Both the position numbers and the translations under genes were made by a program. From contig NZ_VOHS01000009.1 in assembly GCF_007896845.1 (NCBI RefSeq), positions 62,001-126,000 on the forward strand: a stretch of 64,000 nucleotides of DNA. The letters run 5' to 3'. The notes beneath the pieces were generated by a model, which searched no databases, was not told the origin of the DNA, and was given only the letters and a program-made list of their open reading frames with translations. The DNA comes from Chitinophaga pinensis (GTDB lineage Bacteria; Bacteroidota; Bacteroidia; Chitinophagales; Chitinophagaceae). Numbering within the stretch: the first letter of the stretch is position 1; each line of letters opens with the position of its first letter. Positions 8,531-17,407 of this stretch are shown here, piece by piece.

Positions 8531-8590
8531 ATCTTTAACAGTAAACGCTGCCTGCAGGAGCCTGTTTGCTGACGGCTGACTGAAATTTGG

Positions 8591-10120
8591 TTACAGGTCA
8601 AACTTGATCCCCTGTGCCAGTGGTAAATGCGTCGAATAGTTAATCGTATTGGTTTGCCTGCGCATGTATGCTCTCCACGCATCAGAACCACTCTCTCTGC
8701 CACCACCTGTTTCCTTTTCACCTCCAAATGCACCACCGATTTCCGCACCGGAAGTACCGATGTTTACATTGGCGATACCACAATCAGATCCTGCCTGAGA
8801 AAGGAATAATTCCGCTTCACGCAGGTTGAGTGTCATGATAGCAGAAGATAGTCCCTGTGGCACGTCGTTCTGCATCGCGATTGCGTCTTCCAGCTTGCTG
8901 TATTTCATGACATACAGCACAGGCGCAAAGGTCTCATGCTGCACAATAGGGTAGGCGTTCTCTACAGCCGCAATACAAGGCTTTACATAACATCCGGAGC
9001 TATATGCATCGCCGGATAATACGCCACCTTCCACAAGGAAACTACCGCCTTGTGCCTTTACTTTTTCGATAGTATCGAGATAGAGACTGACAGCATCTTT
9101 GTCGATCAGCGGACCAACATGATTGTGCTCATCCAGAGGATTACCAATACGCAACTGCTGATAAGCTTTTGCCAGTTTCTGTGTAAATGCATCATATACA
9201 CTTTCATGGATGATGAGTCTGCGGGTGCTGGTACAACGTTGTCCGGCAGTACCAACCGCACCGAATACACAACCGATGAGCGACATATCCAGATCCGCAT
9301 CTGCTGTAATGATAATCGCATTGTTACCACCCAGTTCCAGCAAAGAACGACCCAGACGGGCGCCCACCACACTACCTACTGCTTTACCCATGCGCGTAGA
9401 TCCGGTAGCTGATACCAATGGTATACGTGTATCCGCAGCGATCCATTCTCCGGTATCACGACCACCAGCTACGAGACAGCAAACACCTTCCGGAACATTA
9501 TTCGTTTTGAGTACATCCTGTATAATGTGCTGACAGGCGATGGCAGACAAAGGCGTTTTTTCTGATGGTTTCCAGACGCACACATCGCCGCATATCCATG
9601 CAAGCATCGCATTCCAGCTCCATACTGCGACTGGGAAGTTAAAGGCCGAAATAATGCCTGTAATGCCCAAAGGATGCCATTGCTCATACATTCTGTGACC
9701 GGGACGCTCCGAGTGCATGGTTAGCCCGTGTAACTGACGGGAGAGGCCTACTGCAAAGTCGCAGATATCGATCATTTCCTGTACTTCACCGTATCCTTCC
9801 TGCAGGCTTTTACCCATCTCATAAGAAACCAGTTTACCAAGTGCTTCTTTGTTTTGCCGGAGTGCTTCGCCAACCTGGCGCACTATTTCACCTCTACGGG
9901 GAGCCGGCCATAAACGCCATTCTTTGAAGGCTGCCTGAGCGGTAGCGATGACCGTATCATAGTCTTCACGGCTGGCTGTTTTTACGGTAGCAATGTGTTG
10001 TCCATCGACAGGAGAAGATGCGTCAATCACGGCGCCTTTCGCATCCAGCCAGTTGATACCTGTGCTGACACCACTATTCACATTGCCGATCTGTAACTGT
10101 TGCAGAATGTCCTGTATCAT
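8591..10120 (-). CDS. ALDH7-type aldehyde dehydrogenase (2-aminoadipate semialdehyde dehydrogenase-like)
   Basis: A 509-residue NAD(P)-dependent aldehyde dehydrogenase. The catalytic Cys is in GTAGQRCTSTRR (about residue 300), the general base Glu in LLELGGNN, and the nucleotide-binding SATGSTRMG segment precedes it. The segments ISAFNFPVAVWSWN, WKPSEKTPLSAIAC and FGGEKETGGGRESGSDAWR are typical of the ALDH7 (antiquitin/AmaB) subfamily, which oxidises 2-aminoadipate 6-semialdehyde (in equilibrium with piperideine-6-carboxylate) to 2-aminoadipate in lysine catabolism. The next gene upstream encodes a DUF1338 protein of the same pathway, but a terminator hairpin separates the two. Substrate assignment is from family resemblance and context. 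Confidence 0.88.
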   Translation of the reverse strand: MIQDILQQLQIGNVNSGVSTGINWLDAKGAVIDASSPVDGQHIATVKTASREDYDTVIATAQAAFKEWRLWPAPRRGEIVRQVGEALRQNKEALGKLVSYEMGKSLQEGYGEVQEMIDICDFAVGLSRQLHGLTMHSERPGHRMYEQWHPLGITGIISAFNFPVAVWSWNAMLAWICGDVCVWKPSEKTPLSAIACQHIIQDVLKTNNVPEGVCCLVAGGRDTGEWIAADTRIPLVSATGSTRMGKAVGSVVGARLGRSLLELGGNNAIIITADADLDMSLIGCVFGAVGTAGQRCTSTRRLIIHESVYDAFTQKLAKAYQQLRIGNPLDEHNHVGPLIDKDAVSLYLDTIEKVKAQGGSFLVEGGVLSGDAYSSGCYVKPCIAAVENAYPIVQHETFAPVLYVMKYSKLEDAIAMQNDVPQGLSSAIMTLNLREAELFLSQAGSDCGIANVNIGTSGAEIGGAFGGEKETGGGRESGSDAWRAYMRRQTNTINYSTHLPLAQGIKFDL

Positions 10121-10202
10121 GCGTATGCTGTTTTTATTGTTTTGATGTACACCAATAGATCAGGCTATTGATAATGAGCTATATAAGATTAACAAAATAA
10201 CT

Positions 10203-10228
10203 AGGCCGGACAGGATACTGACCGGCCT
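10203..10228 (-). terminator. Terminator after the DUF1338 gene
   Basis: A 7-bp stem (AGGCCGG at 10203-10209 with CCGGCCT at 10222-10228) lies eight bases after the DUF1338 stop codon. On the - strand it is followed by TAGTTATTTTG, a weak U-tract, so termination may be partial. Confidence 0.55.
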
Positions 10229-10235
10229 TAACTGA

Positions 10236-11120
10236 TTATTTATTCGTTTGTGAACTGTATGTACTTTCGAAAATACGGTCTGCATTGCCTGCCTCAAATC
10301 CTTCCCTGCGTTTTTCGCGGGTGATCTGATCGGCCGGAAGATGGGCGAACTCCGGTAGTACCCTGCGTTCGGCAAATTCCACATAAGAGCCTGCAATCTT
10401 CTGCACTTCATTATTGGCAAAGGTAGCCGGAATCATTTTGGCGACTGTACTGCTTTGCAACAGGAGGTGATCCGGACTTTCCTTGATCTTACCGCCGGAG
10501 TCATTCAGCGTAAATCCTTCTTTTTCGAGGAATTTATTGAAGTCGGCCACCGTGTTATAACCCGGCGGCAGGTTTTGTAAACTGATCGTGAAATGGTTCA
10601 GGTAATAACGGTTATAGATCACCCATGCTGCATATTCACTCTCCGCTGCCAGCTTTTGGTAGTCTTCCAAAGTAGGCGTGCGCCAGAGAGCACTGTGCAG
10701 GAAGGCGTCCACTGCCGGTCCGTCATTCAGGTCCAGATTGCTGACAGGATCTACCAGTACTTCTTTGGTGTAGCTGGTGATGATCTGTTGCGCTTCCGGA
10801 CTAAGATCCTTCACCCGTAATTCACTGATGAAAATGCGGGGAAAGTGGGGGGCAGGAGGCGCATACCAGTATGCGTCCAGCTTCTTTGCCTTAAAGTGAT
10901 ACGCATCTCTTCTGGTGTAACCGTAGTGGAGGAAGATCTTTTCCAGCGACTGTATCCCGAGTTCGGGTACCCCTATTGTACGGAAGGCAATATGGTCATT
11001 CTCAATGTCTTCCGGAACCTGGATCAGATTCTCAGTGATCATGGCGGCAATAATGGCGGCAACATCAGGAACACGTTCCTGATAGCGTTGCATCAGACCG
11101 CTAAGAACATAGTCTAACAT
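10236..11120 (-). CDS. DUF1338 protein, HglS-like 2-oxoadipate dioxygenase/decarboxylase
   Basis: A 294-residue member of DUF1338. Characterised members (HglS of Pseudomonas putida) are Fe(II) enzymes that convert 2-oxoadipate to 2-hydroxyglutarate in D-lysine catabolism. The candidate metal ligands are visible: His43 and the substrate Arg47 in DHIAFRT, His176 in NHFTISL and Glu248 in YVEFAERR. The His-x3-Arg spacing is as in HglS. The protein is shorter than the 460-residue proteobacterial form and resembles the compact version. The start lies nine bases after the panB stop codon, so the two genes are very probably co-transcribed. The adjacent ALDH7 gene supplies the preceding part of the pathway. 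Confidence 0.82.
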   Translation of the reverse strand: MLDYVLSGLMQRYQERVPDVAAIIAAMITENLIQVPEDIENDHIAFRTIGVPELGIQSLEKIFLHYGYTRRDAYHFKAKKLDAYWYAPPAPHFPRIFISELRVKDLSPEAQQIITSYTKEVLVDPVSNLDLNDGPAVDAFLHSALWRTPTLEDYQKLAAESEYAAWVIYNRYYLNHFTISLQNLPPGYNTVADFNKFLEKEGFTLNDSGGKIKESPDHLLLQSSTVAKMIPATFANNEVQKIAGSYVEFAERRVLPEFAHLPADQITREKRREGFEAGNADRIFESTYSSQTNK

Positions 11121-11129
11121 AAAACGATT

Positions 11130-11945
11130 TTAGTATTGTTCGTTATCGTTCGGAAAGTCTTTTGCTTTCACGTCGTGGATATATTGCTGTGACGCCTTGT
11201 AAATTTCGTCATATAAATTGAGATAACGACGCAGGAAGCGGGGTTTAAAATCTTTGTTGATACCTAACATGTCATGCATCACCAGTACCTGACCGTCTAC
11301 ATATTTGCCGGCGCCAATGCCGATAACCGGTATCTGGAGGCTTTCAGCCACCTGTTTGGCCAACATCGCAGGGATCTTTTCCAGTACGAGGGCAAAACAG
11401 CCTGCTTCCTGTAAAAGCAGCGCGTCTTTCAACAGTTTCTGGGCTTCTGCTTCTTCGGTTGCTCTTACACTGTAGGTGCCGAATTTATTGATGGATTGAG
11501 GTGTCAATCCGAGGTGACCCATTACCGGTACACCCGCAGAAATGATACGTTTTACTGATTCGATAATTTCTTCACCGCCTTCAATTTTGATACCATGTGC
11601 GCTGGTTTCCTTCATAATACGCACGGTAGAGGCCAGTGCTTCTTTGGAATTGCCCTGATAGGTACCAAAAGGCAGGTCTACGACAACAAAACTCCGCTTG
11701 ATTCCTCTTACTACAGAAGCTGCATGATAGATCATGTGATCCAGCGTGATGGGTAAGGTCGTTTCATAACCCGCCATTACGTTGGCGGCAGAATCGCCCA
11801 CCAGCAGGATATCCATACCGGCATCGTCAAAGATGCGCGCCATGGAATAATCATAAGCTGTCAGCATGGAGATCTTCTCTCCATCATTTTTCATTTTCTG
11901 TAATATGTGCGTTGTGATCCGTTTAACTTCTTTGTGCGTTGACAT
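11130..11945 (-). CDS. panB: 3-methyl-2-oxobutanoate hydroxymethyltransferase
   Basis: PanB, the first enzyme of pantothenate synthesis, transfers a hydroxymethyl group from methylene-tetrahydrofolate to 2-oxoisovalerate. The 271-residue length and the motifs [49 protein letters not shown] and [20 protein letters not shown] are diagnostic. It lies between ppx (56 bases upstream) and the DUF1338 gene (nine bases downstream). panC and panD are 5-6 kb away on the same strand and not in this operon. Confidence 0.97.
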   Translation of the reverse strand: MSTHKEVKRITTHILQKMKNDGEKISMLTAYDYSMARIFDDAGMDILLVGDSAANVMAGYETTLPITLDHMIYHAASVVRGIKRSFVVVDLPFGTYQGNSKEALASTVRIMKETSAHGIKIEGGEEIIESVKRIISAGVPVMGHLGLTPQSINKFGTYSVRATEEAEAQKLLKDALLLQEAGCFALVLEKIPAMLAKQVAESLQIPVIGIGAGKYVDGQVLVMHDMLGINKDFKPRFLRRYLNLYDEIYKASQQYIHDVKAKDFPNDNEQY

Positions 11946-12001
11946 CTGAATGACAGATTATTGATGAGAAAATGGGCGGTAAGGTAACCATTATTTATCA
12001 A

Positions 12002-12883
12002 TTACTTGCTAATCTCAGCATACAGAGACTGGATCAGACCATCTGCAAGCCCGATCTTAGGCACAAAGATCTCTTCGGCATCTGCCCAACGCATGATATT
12101 GATGTAGATCTGCAGCGCAGGGACAATTACATCGGCGCGGTCTTCCCGCAGATTGTATAGATGGATACGTTCTTCAACGCTGAAACCGTTGAATTCTTTA
12201 TAGTAGTCTTTCAGTACTTCCAGTGTAAGCGGCTTACCTTCCTTACGCTTGGAGAGCGAGAAGATCTTGTTGATATTACCACCAGAACCGATGGCCGTTA
12301 CTGTACCAAGCCCCTTCACACGGGATTTGATCGTGTCTTTCATATACTGCCATTGATCATCCTTTACCTGATGTTGCATCAGGCGGATAGTGCCGATATT
12401 GAAAGATTCTTTATAGCGAAGACTGTTATTGCTGAAGATGGTGACTTCCGTACTACCTCCGCCTACATCGACATACATGTAGGAGCGGGTTTTATCCAGA
12501 TTTTCTGCAATGTGACTTTCGTAGAGGAAAGAAGCTTCCTCCTGACCGGAAATGACTTTGATGTCTATACCGGTCTGTTGTCTGACATCCTGTAATATTT
12601 GTGCTGCGTTAGAAGCATCCCGCATGGCTGAGGTAGCACATGCTTTCAGGTACTTTACCTCATATACTTCCAGCAAAAGTTTGTAGGCTTTTATCGTGTT
12701 GAGCAGATGATTTGCTCTTTTCTCAGAAATCGCACCTTCGCTGAATACATCAAGACCCAGACGCAACGGTACCCTGAGAAGGTTGACTTTAGTAAAATCC
12801 ATCCGGCCCTGGCTGTTAGGCGATGCTTCTGAAATAAGCAGCCTTGCAGCGTTAGACCCGATATCAATGGCAGCAAGCTTCAT
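12002..12883 (-). CDS. ppx: Exopolyphosphatase/GppA family phosphatase, short form
   Basis: A 293-residue Ppx/GppA protein of the ASKHA fold. It shows the phosphate loop near the start (AAIDIGSNAARLLI), the catalytic Glu region VISGQEEASFLYE and the second loop YVDVGGGSTEV. It has only the two-domain core, without the C-terminal HD-like extension of E. coli Ppx. Such proteins hydrolyse polyphosphate or (p)ppGpp; the neighbour ppk1 favours polyphosphate. The ATG at 12883 is chosen because the upstream alternative (12904) adds seven residues not seen in the family. The repeat-bearing gap to ppk1 is about 200 bases. Confidence 0.9.
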   Translation of the reverse strand: MKLAAIDIGSNAARLLISEASPNSQGRMDFTKVNLLRVPLRLGLDVFSEGAISEKRANHLLNTIKAYKLLLEVYEVKYLKACATSAMRDASNAAQILQDVRQQTGIDIKVISGQEEASFLYESHIAENLDKTRSYMYVDVGGGSTEVTIFSNNSLRYKESFNIGTIRLMQHQVKDDQWQYMKDTIKSRVKGLGTVTAIGSGGNINKIFSLSKRKEGKPLTLEVLKDYYKEFNGFSVEERIHLYNLREDRADVIVPALQIYINIMRWADAEEIFVPKIGLADGLIQSLYAEISK

Positions 12884-12901
12884 GGGCGCAAAAATAAAGA
12901 T

Positions 12902-12937
12902 CAATTAGGAATTAAGAATTAAAAATTAAGAATTGGG
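12902..12937 (+). repeat. Dispersed AT-rich repeat, left copy of ppx-ppk1 gap
   Basis: This segment contains AATTAGGAATTAAGAATT followed by a second AATTAAGAATT, the same family as the repeats at 3742 and 3962. It faces an inverted partner at 13048-13077, with about 110 bases of unrelated sequence between. Confidence 0.65.
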
Positions 12938-13047
12938 TCAAACATAGCTGACATTCATACGAAAATGCCCTAAAGCTAAATACTGTACCAACAATACCCT
13001 GATATACACATTCAGCTTATATTGAGCATTAGCGTCACTTAATGAGG

Positions 13048-13077
13048 CCAATTCTTAATCCTTACTTTTTAATTCTT
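13048..13077 (-). repeat. Dispersed AT-rich repeat, right copy of ppx-ppk1 gap
   Basis: CCAATTCTTAAT followed by TTTTTAATTCTT is an imperfect inverted copy of 12902-12937. It ends nine bases before the ppk1 stop codon. Confidence 0.6.
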
Positions 13078-13085
13078 CATGCAGA

Positions 13086-15245
13086 TTAACTATACTGTTT
13101 CTCATGTAAATACTTAAAGATCTCTATCTGTGACCTGATCTTCTTCCCGCTACTATCGCGTTTGTATTCGTTCTTCTGTTCATTATCCAGTATCCTTGCT
13201 TTCACATTACCGCTCAGTTGAATGGCGAGAATATCTCTCAGTTCCTGCTGTATCGCCGGATCAAAGATCGGAATGGCTACTTCTACGCGGTGGTCAAGGT
13301 TGCGCAGCATCCAATCGCAGGATGCGATGTATACTTTCTCCTGCGAATCTTTACCGAAGGAGAATACACGGGCATGCTCCAGATACTCATCAACAATGCT
13401 GACAGCAGTGATATCTTTCTTCCATTTTTTATTTTCCGTATATGCGCAACAGATACCTCTGATGATCATACTGACATCAACACCTTCTTTTGCTGCTTCA
13501 TATAGTTTGCTGATCATTTCAGGATCGGAGAGAGAGTTCATTTTGATAATCATAGAACCACCTTTCTTATGACGGGCGTTCTTGATCTCTTTGTCAATCA
13601 TCCGCAGGAAGAAAGGACGCATACTGTAAGGGCTTACCGGCAGGGTATTACATGCCTCCAGCAACTTGATATCATGTTTGCTGTTTTCCAGATAACTGAA
13701 TATACGGTTGATGTCAGCGAGGATGTTCCGGTTAGCTGTCAGCAGACAATGGTCTCCATACACCCTTGCCGTCTTTTCATTCAGGTTACCGGTGCTGACA
13801 AAGCCGCATTGTACAGTTTTGGTACCGATACGTTTTTTGATCACACACAATTTGGCGTGTATTTTCAATCCGGGGATACCGATCAATACTTTCACACCTT
13901 CGTCTTCCAGACGGGTCTTCCATTCCAGATTATCTGCCTCATTGAAGCGCGCACGCAGTTCTAATGCGACCGTTACCTGTTTACCGTTACGCACGGCATT
14001 CACCAATGCATTCACGATCTTGGAATTTCTCGCAAGACGGTAAGCGGTAATTTTGATACTGGTCACATTCGGATCGATCGCGGCTTCCCTTAACAGGTCG
14101 ATAATCGTATCGAAGGAATGGTAAGGGAAATGCAGCATCACGTCCTGCATCTGGATGACGTGCATCACACTGGATGCATTCGCAAAGAGCGGATGTATGA
14201 AGCTTTTGCGCTGCGGACTTGTTCTTTCCTTAAATACGCCGGGAGGGAAATCCATAAAGTCCTTGAAGTTATGGATACGGGCGCCGGGAATGAGGTTGTC
14301 TTTCCCGGAAAGACCGAGGCGGCGCATCAGATATTCCAGCAGCAGCGGGTCTATGTCTTTATCATAAACGAATCGTACAGGTTTCCCTTTACGACGGTCT
14401 TTCAGTCCTTTTTCAATCTGGTGAATGAGGCTGGTGGAGATATCATTATCGATATCCAGTTCAGCATCTCTGGTCACCTTGATAATATGCGCTGAGAATT
14501 TATCGAAGCCGAAGTAAGAGAAGATATGCGGTAAGCTGAAACGGATCACGTCTTCCAGCAGCATGATATCTTCCTCACCATCTTTGGATGGAAGGATGAT
14601 AAAACGTGGCAGGATAGAGGTCGGGATCTCGATCAGGGCAAACTTCTGTCTGACAGAGTTATCCTGTCTGGCCAACACTACTGCGAGATAGATGGATTTA
14701 TCACGCAGGAAGGGGAAGTGCTGAATACTTTCTATCATCAGGGGGATGATATTGGTACGTACTTCTTCATTGAAGTAGTTCAGGACAAACTTCTGTTGTT
14801 CTTTGTTCAGGTGTTTTTCGGTACGGATGAAGATCTTCTGTTCTTTCAGTTCATCTTCTATCCCTTCCCAGATACGGTCAAATTCCCGTTGCTGGTCAAT
14901 TACCTTATCCTGAATACCATCCAGAATCTCGTCGGGGTTCTCTTCGAGGTGCATGCGGGTAGACTTGCCTACCAGCAGCATTCTTTTCAGGGTTGCAACA
15001 CGTACGCGGAAGAATTCATCCAGATTGTTGGAAAAAATACCGAGAAAGCGGATACGCTCAAGGAGAGGAACGCTCTTATCGGAGGCTTCCTGCAACACCC
15101 TGGCGTTAAATGCCAACCAGCTGATGTCCCTGGCAATAATCTTTGGTTTCTTAGCTATTGGTGCTATTTTTTTGCTATTGCTTTTCTTTTCCATCACAGG
15201 ATCTTGAAAATTAGTATCTATATGCTCACTATTAGACAATCGCAT
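13086..15245 (-). CDS. ppk1: Polyphosphate kinase 1
   Basis: PPK1 reversibly makes polyphosphate from ATP. The 719-residue protein starts with a low-complexity Lys-rich leader; a start at 15194 (MEKKSNSKK) is equally possible. The N-terminal core DISWLAFNARVLQEA and LGIFSNNLDEFFRVRVATL is diagnostic. The two catalytic histidines of the phospholipase-D-like domains are in GLKIHAKLCVI (about residue 463, the autophosphorylated one) and NLDHRVEVAIP (about 649). All usual domains (N, H, C1, C2) appear complete. It is transcribed towards ppx, an arrangement consistent with joint control of polyphosphate turnover. Confidence 0.96.
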   Translation of the reverse strand: MRLSNSEHIDTNFQDPVMEKKSNSKKIAPIAKKPKIIARDISWLAFNARVLQEASDKSVPLLERIRFLGIFSNNLDEFFRVRVATLKRMLLVGKSTRMHLEENPDEILDGIQDKVIDQQREFDRIWEGIEDELKEQKIFIRTEKHLNKEQQKFVLNYFNEEVRTNIIPLMIESIQHFPFLRDKSIYLAVVLARQDNSVRQKFALIEIPTSILPRFIILPSKDGEEDIMLLEDVIRFSLPHIFSYFGFDKFSAHIIKVTRDAELDIDNDISTSLIHQIEKGLKDRRKGKPVRFVYDKDIDPLLLEYLMRRLGLSGKDNLIPGARIHNFKDFMDFPPGVFKERTSPQRKSFIHPLFANASSVMHVIQMQDVMLHFPYHSFDTIIDLLREAAIDPNVTSIKITAYRLARNSKIVNALVNAVRNGKQVTVALELRARFNEADNLEWKTRLEDEGVKVLIGIPGLKIHAKLCVIKKRIGTKTVQCGFVSTGNLNEKTARVYGDHCLLTANRNILADINRIFSYLENSKHDIKLLEACNTLPVSPYSMRPFFLRMIDKEIKNARHKKGGSMIIKMNSLSDPEMISKLYEAAKEGVDVSMIIRGICCAYTENKKWKKDITAVSIVDEYLEHARVFSFGKDSQEKVYIASCDWMLRNLDHRVEVAIPIFDPAIQQELRDILAIQLSGNVKARILDNEQKNEYKRDSSGKKIRSQIEIFKYLHEKQYS

Positions 15246-15561
15246 CGGAAAGCTGATTAACGGTTGTGATTACACTGCTAATCGCAACAATACATATTTT
15301 GAATAACATCGTATGTTAAATTTCCGCTGTCTTTTCTTAAAGATAAGGATTTCTGCTGCGTGCCTCATCAATTTATAGCAGGAAATCCATGCCATATTTC
15401 TATGTTATGATGTATAAATCACCGGATTATAAGGGCGGAGGGTGCAGGAGGCTATGATGTATAGTTGTCAGTGGAAGGAGCGTCGCTTGTCGCAGGAATA
15501 GCGCATGAATAAAGGAATGTTACACAATGTGCATCCATGAGAGGGGGAAGACATGGACAAA

Positions 15562-15673
15562 AGGTGGACCTGATACGCATATGAGATGGACCTGATAGGG
15601 GATGGGGGCGAATAAAAGCGGTAGAAAAGGCGTCCGGAAGATGGACCTGATACGCACATAAGGTGGACTTGAT
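15562..15673 (+). repeat. Four direct copies of AGRTGGACYTGAT
   Basis: Copies lie at 15562-15574, 15584-15596, 15639-15651 and 15661-15673. They form two pairs, each with a 22-base period. Copies 1 and 3 are both followed by ACGCAYAT. Confidence 0.75.
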
Positions 15674-15740
15674 GCATGCAAGGTATTCAGTATCAGTAGA
15701 TCAGGTGGCGTCCTCAAAGAGGTCTATATTGTGTACTGAA

Positions 15741-15780
15741 CCTGCAAATAAAAAGGTGCTGACGATTGATCAGCACCTTT
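15741..15780 (-). terminator. Terminator after the YbhN-like gene
   Basis: An 11-bp stem (AAAGGTGCTGA at 15752-15762 with TCAGCACCTTT at 15770-15780) is followed on the - strand by TTTATTTG. It lies about 95 bases after the stop of the 15876-16898 gene. Confidence 0.8.
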
Positions 15781-15871
15781 CTTATAGTCTTTATCAAAGA
15801 ATAATCAGATTGACAGCTTTTGTGAAGACCCTGTTGTAAGCCAGATGGCTCCTCATCACCGCCAATGCTTC

Positions 15872-15897
15872 ATTCCTAATTGTTAATTCCTAATTTC
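15872..15897 (-). repeat. Dispersed AT-rich repeat overlapping the YbhN stop codon
   Basis: Two tandem ATTCCTAATT units here belong to the same family as the repeats at 3742 and 12902. The repeat encodes the last seven residues (QKLGINN) and stop codon of the upstream gene. Confidence 0.65.
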
Positions 15898-16898
15898 TGC
15901 CCGCCGGTCGCTTCCTGCGGCTTATTCATCAACGGTAACGCAATCAGGCTACCCAGTCCCACGATCAGCACCAGCAGGGTCTGTGCAGACCATACTATCC
16001 AACCGAAGGCATATGCTGAAGTATCGAGCACCCCATATACCATCAGCGTGCGTTGTACCAGAAACTGGTAGGCGCCGGTACCACCCGGTGTAACGATCAT
16101 ACCTACGCTACCAATGATCAGGACTGCGAGGGCCGCCTTTAATCCGAGGTAACGGGTTTCTTCCATACAATAGAAGCCAAGGTACATCATGGCGAAGTAC
16201 ATTGCCCAGATCAATATAGAGTAGAAGATAAACAAGCCTTTCTTTTCCATTTTGCCGATGGAGCGGATACCGTCCCATACGCCATGTGCCAATGCACGGA
16301 TCTTGATACCGATACCGGAGCGGGAAATCAGCCGGAAGCCGATAAACCCCAACAGGATCACACCGGCAGCAATGCCGGCAAGTATCAGAGAGCGGGAACT
16401 GCCGGCAGCACCCAGCTTGTTTTCAATGGGCAGCCATATTTCGTTGAGGAACAGACCGCCTATTACGTCTATCTGGATGACTACCGTGATCACCATAAGG
16501 ATCAGTAATAGGAGCATGTCAACAGCGCGTTCGGCAATCATGGTACCTACAAGTTTGTCAACCGGAATCTTTTCATACCTCGCTACGATACCGCAACGGG
16601 TGACTTCACCGAGACGGGGTACGGCCAGATTAGCCAGATAACCTACCATGACAGCAAAGAAGGTATTCAAGGTGCCGGGATGATATCCCAGAGGTTCCAT
16701 AATCAGTTTCCAGCGTACAGCTCTATACCAGTGACTGGCAATACCGACAATGATCACGGGAATCAGCAGCCAGTAATTGGCGCGCTGCAGTGAACTGAAT
16801 ATATCGTCCTTTTCCTTATCAGTAAGATTATGTGTAACAAGCCAAACTAATCCCAGCCCAATGGCTAAAAAGCAGATAAACTTCACAAATTTGGGCAT
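15876..16898 (-). CDS. YbhN/UPF0104 family membrane protein (flippase-like domain)
   Basis: A 340-residue membrane protein of the lysylphosphatidylglycerol synthase transmembrane / UPF0104 family, with about eight hydrophobic segments. The conserved signature NLAVPRLGEVTRCGIVARYE follows the third helix, and VTPGGTGAYQFLVQ is the second signature near the C-terminus. Family members lack the aminoacyl transferase domain and are thought to move lipids or lipid-linked substrates; the function is not established. The last residues are encoded by a dispersed repeat, so the natural C-terminus may have been replaced. It starts 28 bases after panD and is probably co-transcribed with it. Confidence 0.82.
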   Translation of the reverse strand: MPKFVKFICFLAIGLGLVWLVTHNLTDKEKDDIFSSLQRANYWLLIPVIIVGIASHWYRAVRWKLIMEPLGYHPGTLNTFFAVMVGYLANLAVPRLGEVTRCGIVARYEKIPVDKLVGTMIAERAVDMLLLLILMVITVVIQIDVIGGLFLNEIWLPIENKLGAAGSSRSLILAGIAAGVILLGFIGFRLISRSGIGIKIRALAHGVWDGIRSIGKMEKKGLFIFYSILIWAMYFAMMYLGFYCMEETRYLGLKAALAVLIIGSVGMIVTPGGTGAYQFLVQRTLMVYGVLDTSAYAFGWIVWSAQTLLVLIVGLGSLIALPLMNKPQEATGGQKLGINN

Positions 16899-16926
16899 AG
16901 TAATAGTAATTTTTTGGGATCAGCGG

Positions 16927-17271
16927 TTACAATTTATTATTTTCTTTCGGGAAAATGGCGATAGGAGTATGTTTTTTAGCCTCCTCAAAGTCCATAGATG
17001 CGTAAGAGATAATGATTACAATATCGCCAACCGCACAGAGGCGGGCAGCGGGGCCATTCATACAGACAACGCCGGATCCGCGTTTGCCTTTAATGATATA
17101 GGTTTCGAGGCGCTCTCCGTTGTTAACGTTCACTACCTGTACTTTTTCGTATTCAATAACGTTCGCAGCGTCCATGAGATCTTCATCAATGGTAATGCTT
17201 CCTACGTATTGCAGGTTTGCTTCAGTGATAACTGCGCGGTGGATCTTACTTTTCAGTACTTCAATATGCAT
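16927..17271 (-). CDS. panD: Aspartate 1-decarboxylase
   Basis: PanD makes beta-alanine for pantothenate. The 114-residue proenzyme has the self-cleavage site Gly24-Ser25 in YVGSITIDE, which yields the pyruvoyl cofactor, and the family motifs [12 protein letters not shown] and [11 protein letters not shown]. It lies between panC (136 bases upstream) and the YbhN-like gene (28 bases downstream). A perfect -7 box at 17311-17318 suggests its own promoter in addition to read-through from panC. Confidence 0.97.
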   Translation of the reverse strand: MHIEVLKSKIHRAVITEANLQYVGSITIDEDLMDAANVIEYEKVQVVNVNNGERLETYIIKGKRGSGVVCMNGPAARLCAVGDIVIIISYASMDFEEAKKHTPIAIFPKENNKL

Positions 17272-17310
17272 GTTAAATATATCCCACTCCTGTGGGTTCT
17301 AGTGTGTCAG

Positions 17311-17318
17311 CAAAATTA
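17311..17318 (-). promoter_or_regulatory. -7 promoter box for panD
   Basis: On the - strand this reads TAATTTTG, an exact TAnnTTTG match, about 40 bases before the panD start. No good -33 element is seen. Confidence 0.5.
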
Positions 17319-17407
17319 GGGAAAAAATATAATACAGCGCTTAGGCCAACACAGACACGTGGACTGTGGCCGGTTTGAGGCTGAGTACTGTATTTATTTC
17401 GCGTTGA

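Larger units (their letters stand above)
7806..8590. other. 785-base intergenic region with orphan terminator and long palindrome
   Basis: No protein-coding gene is convincing here. The only long frame (8087-8290, +) runs through a terminator hairpin and has no recognisable motif. The region must contain the protease promoter at its left end. It also holds an orphan + strand terminator (8259-8288) and a 50-base palindrome (8481-8530) after the aldehyde dehydrogenase gene. Confidence 0.5.
15246..15875. other. 630-base intergenic region with direct repeats and a terminator
   Basis: The gap between YbhN and ppk1 has no believable gene; the short frames lack family features. It contains four copies of a 13-base direct repeat (15562-15673), a terminator for the upstream - strand gene (about 15741-15780), and the ppk1 promoter at its right-hand end by position (no clear consensus match seen). 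Confidence 0.5.

Noticed and set aside
14718..15260. 180-residue + strand frame opposite ppk1
   Set aside because: It is the antisense shadow of the conserved PPK N-terminal domain and has no recognisable motif.
15468..15717. Two overlapping - strand frames in the direct-repeat region
   Set aside because: Their Ser/Pro/Tyr-rich sequences are products of the repeats AGRTGGACYTGAT; no start context or homology features are seen.
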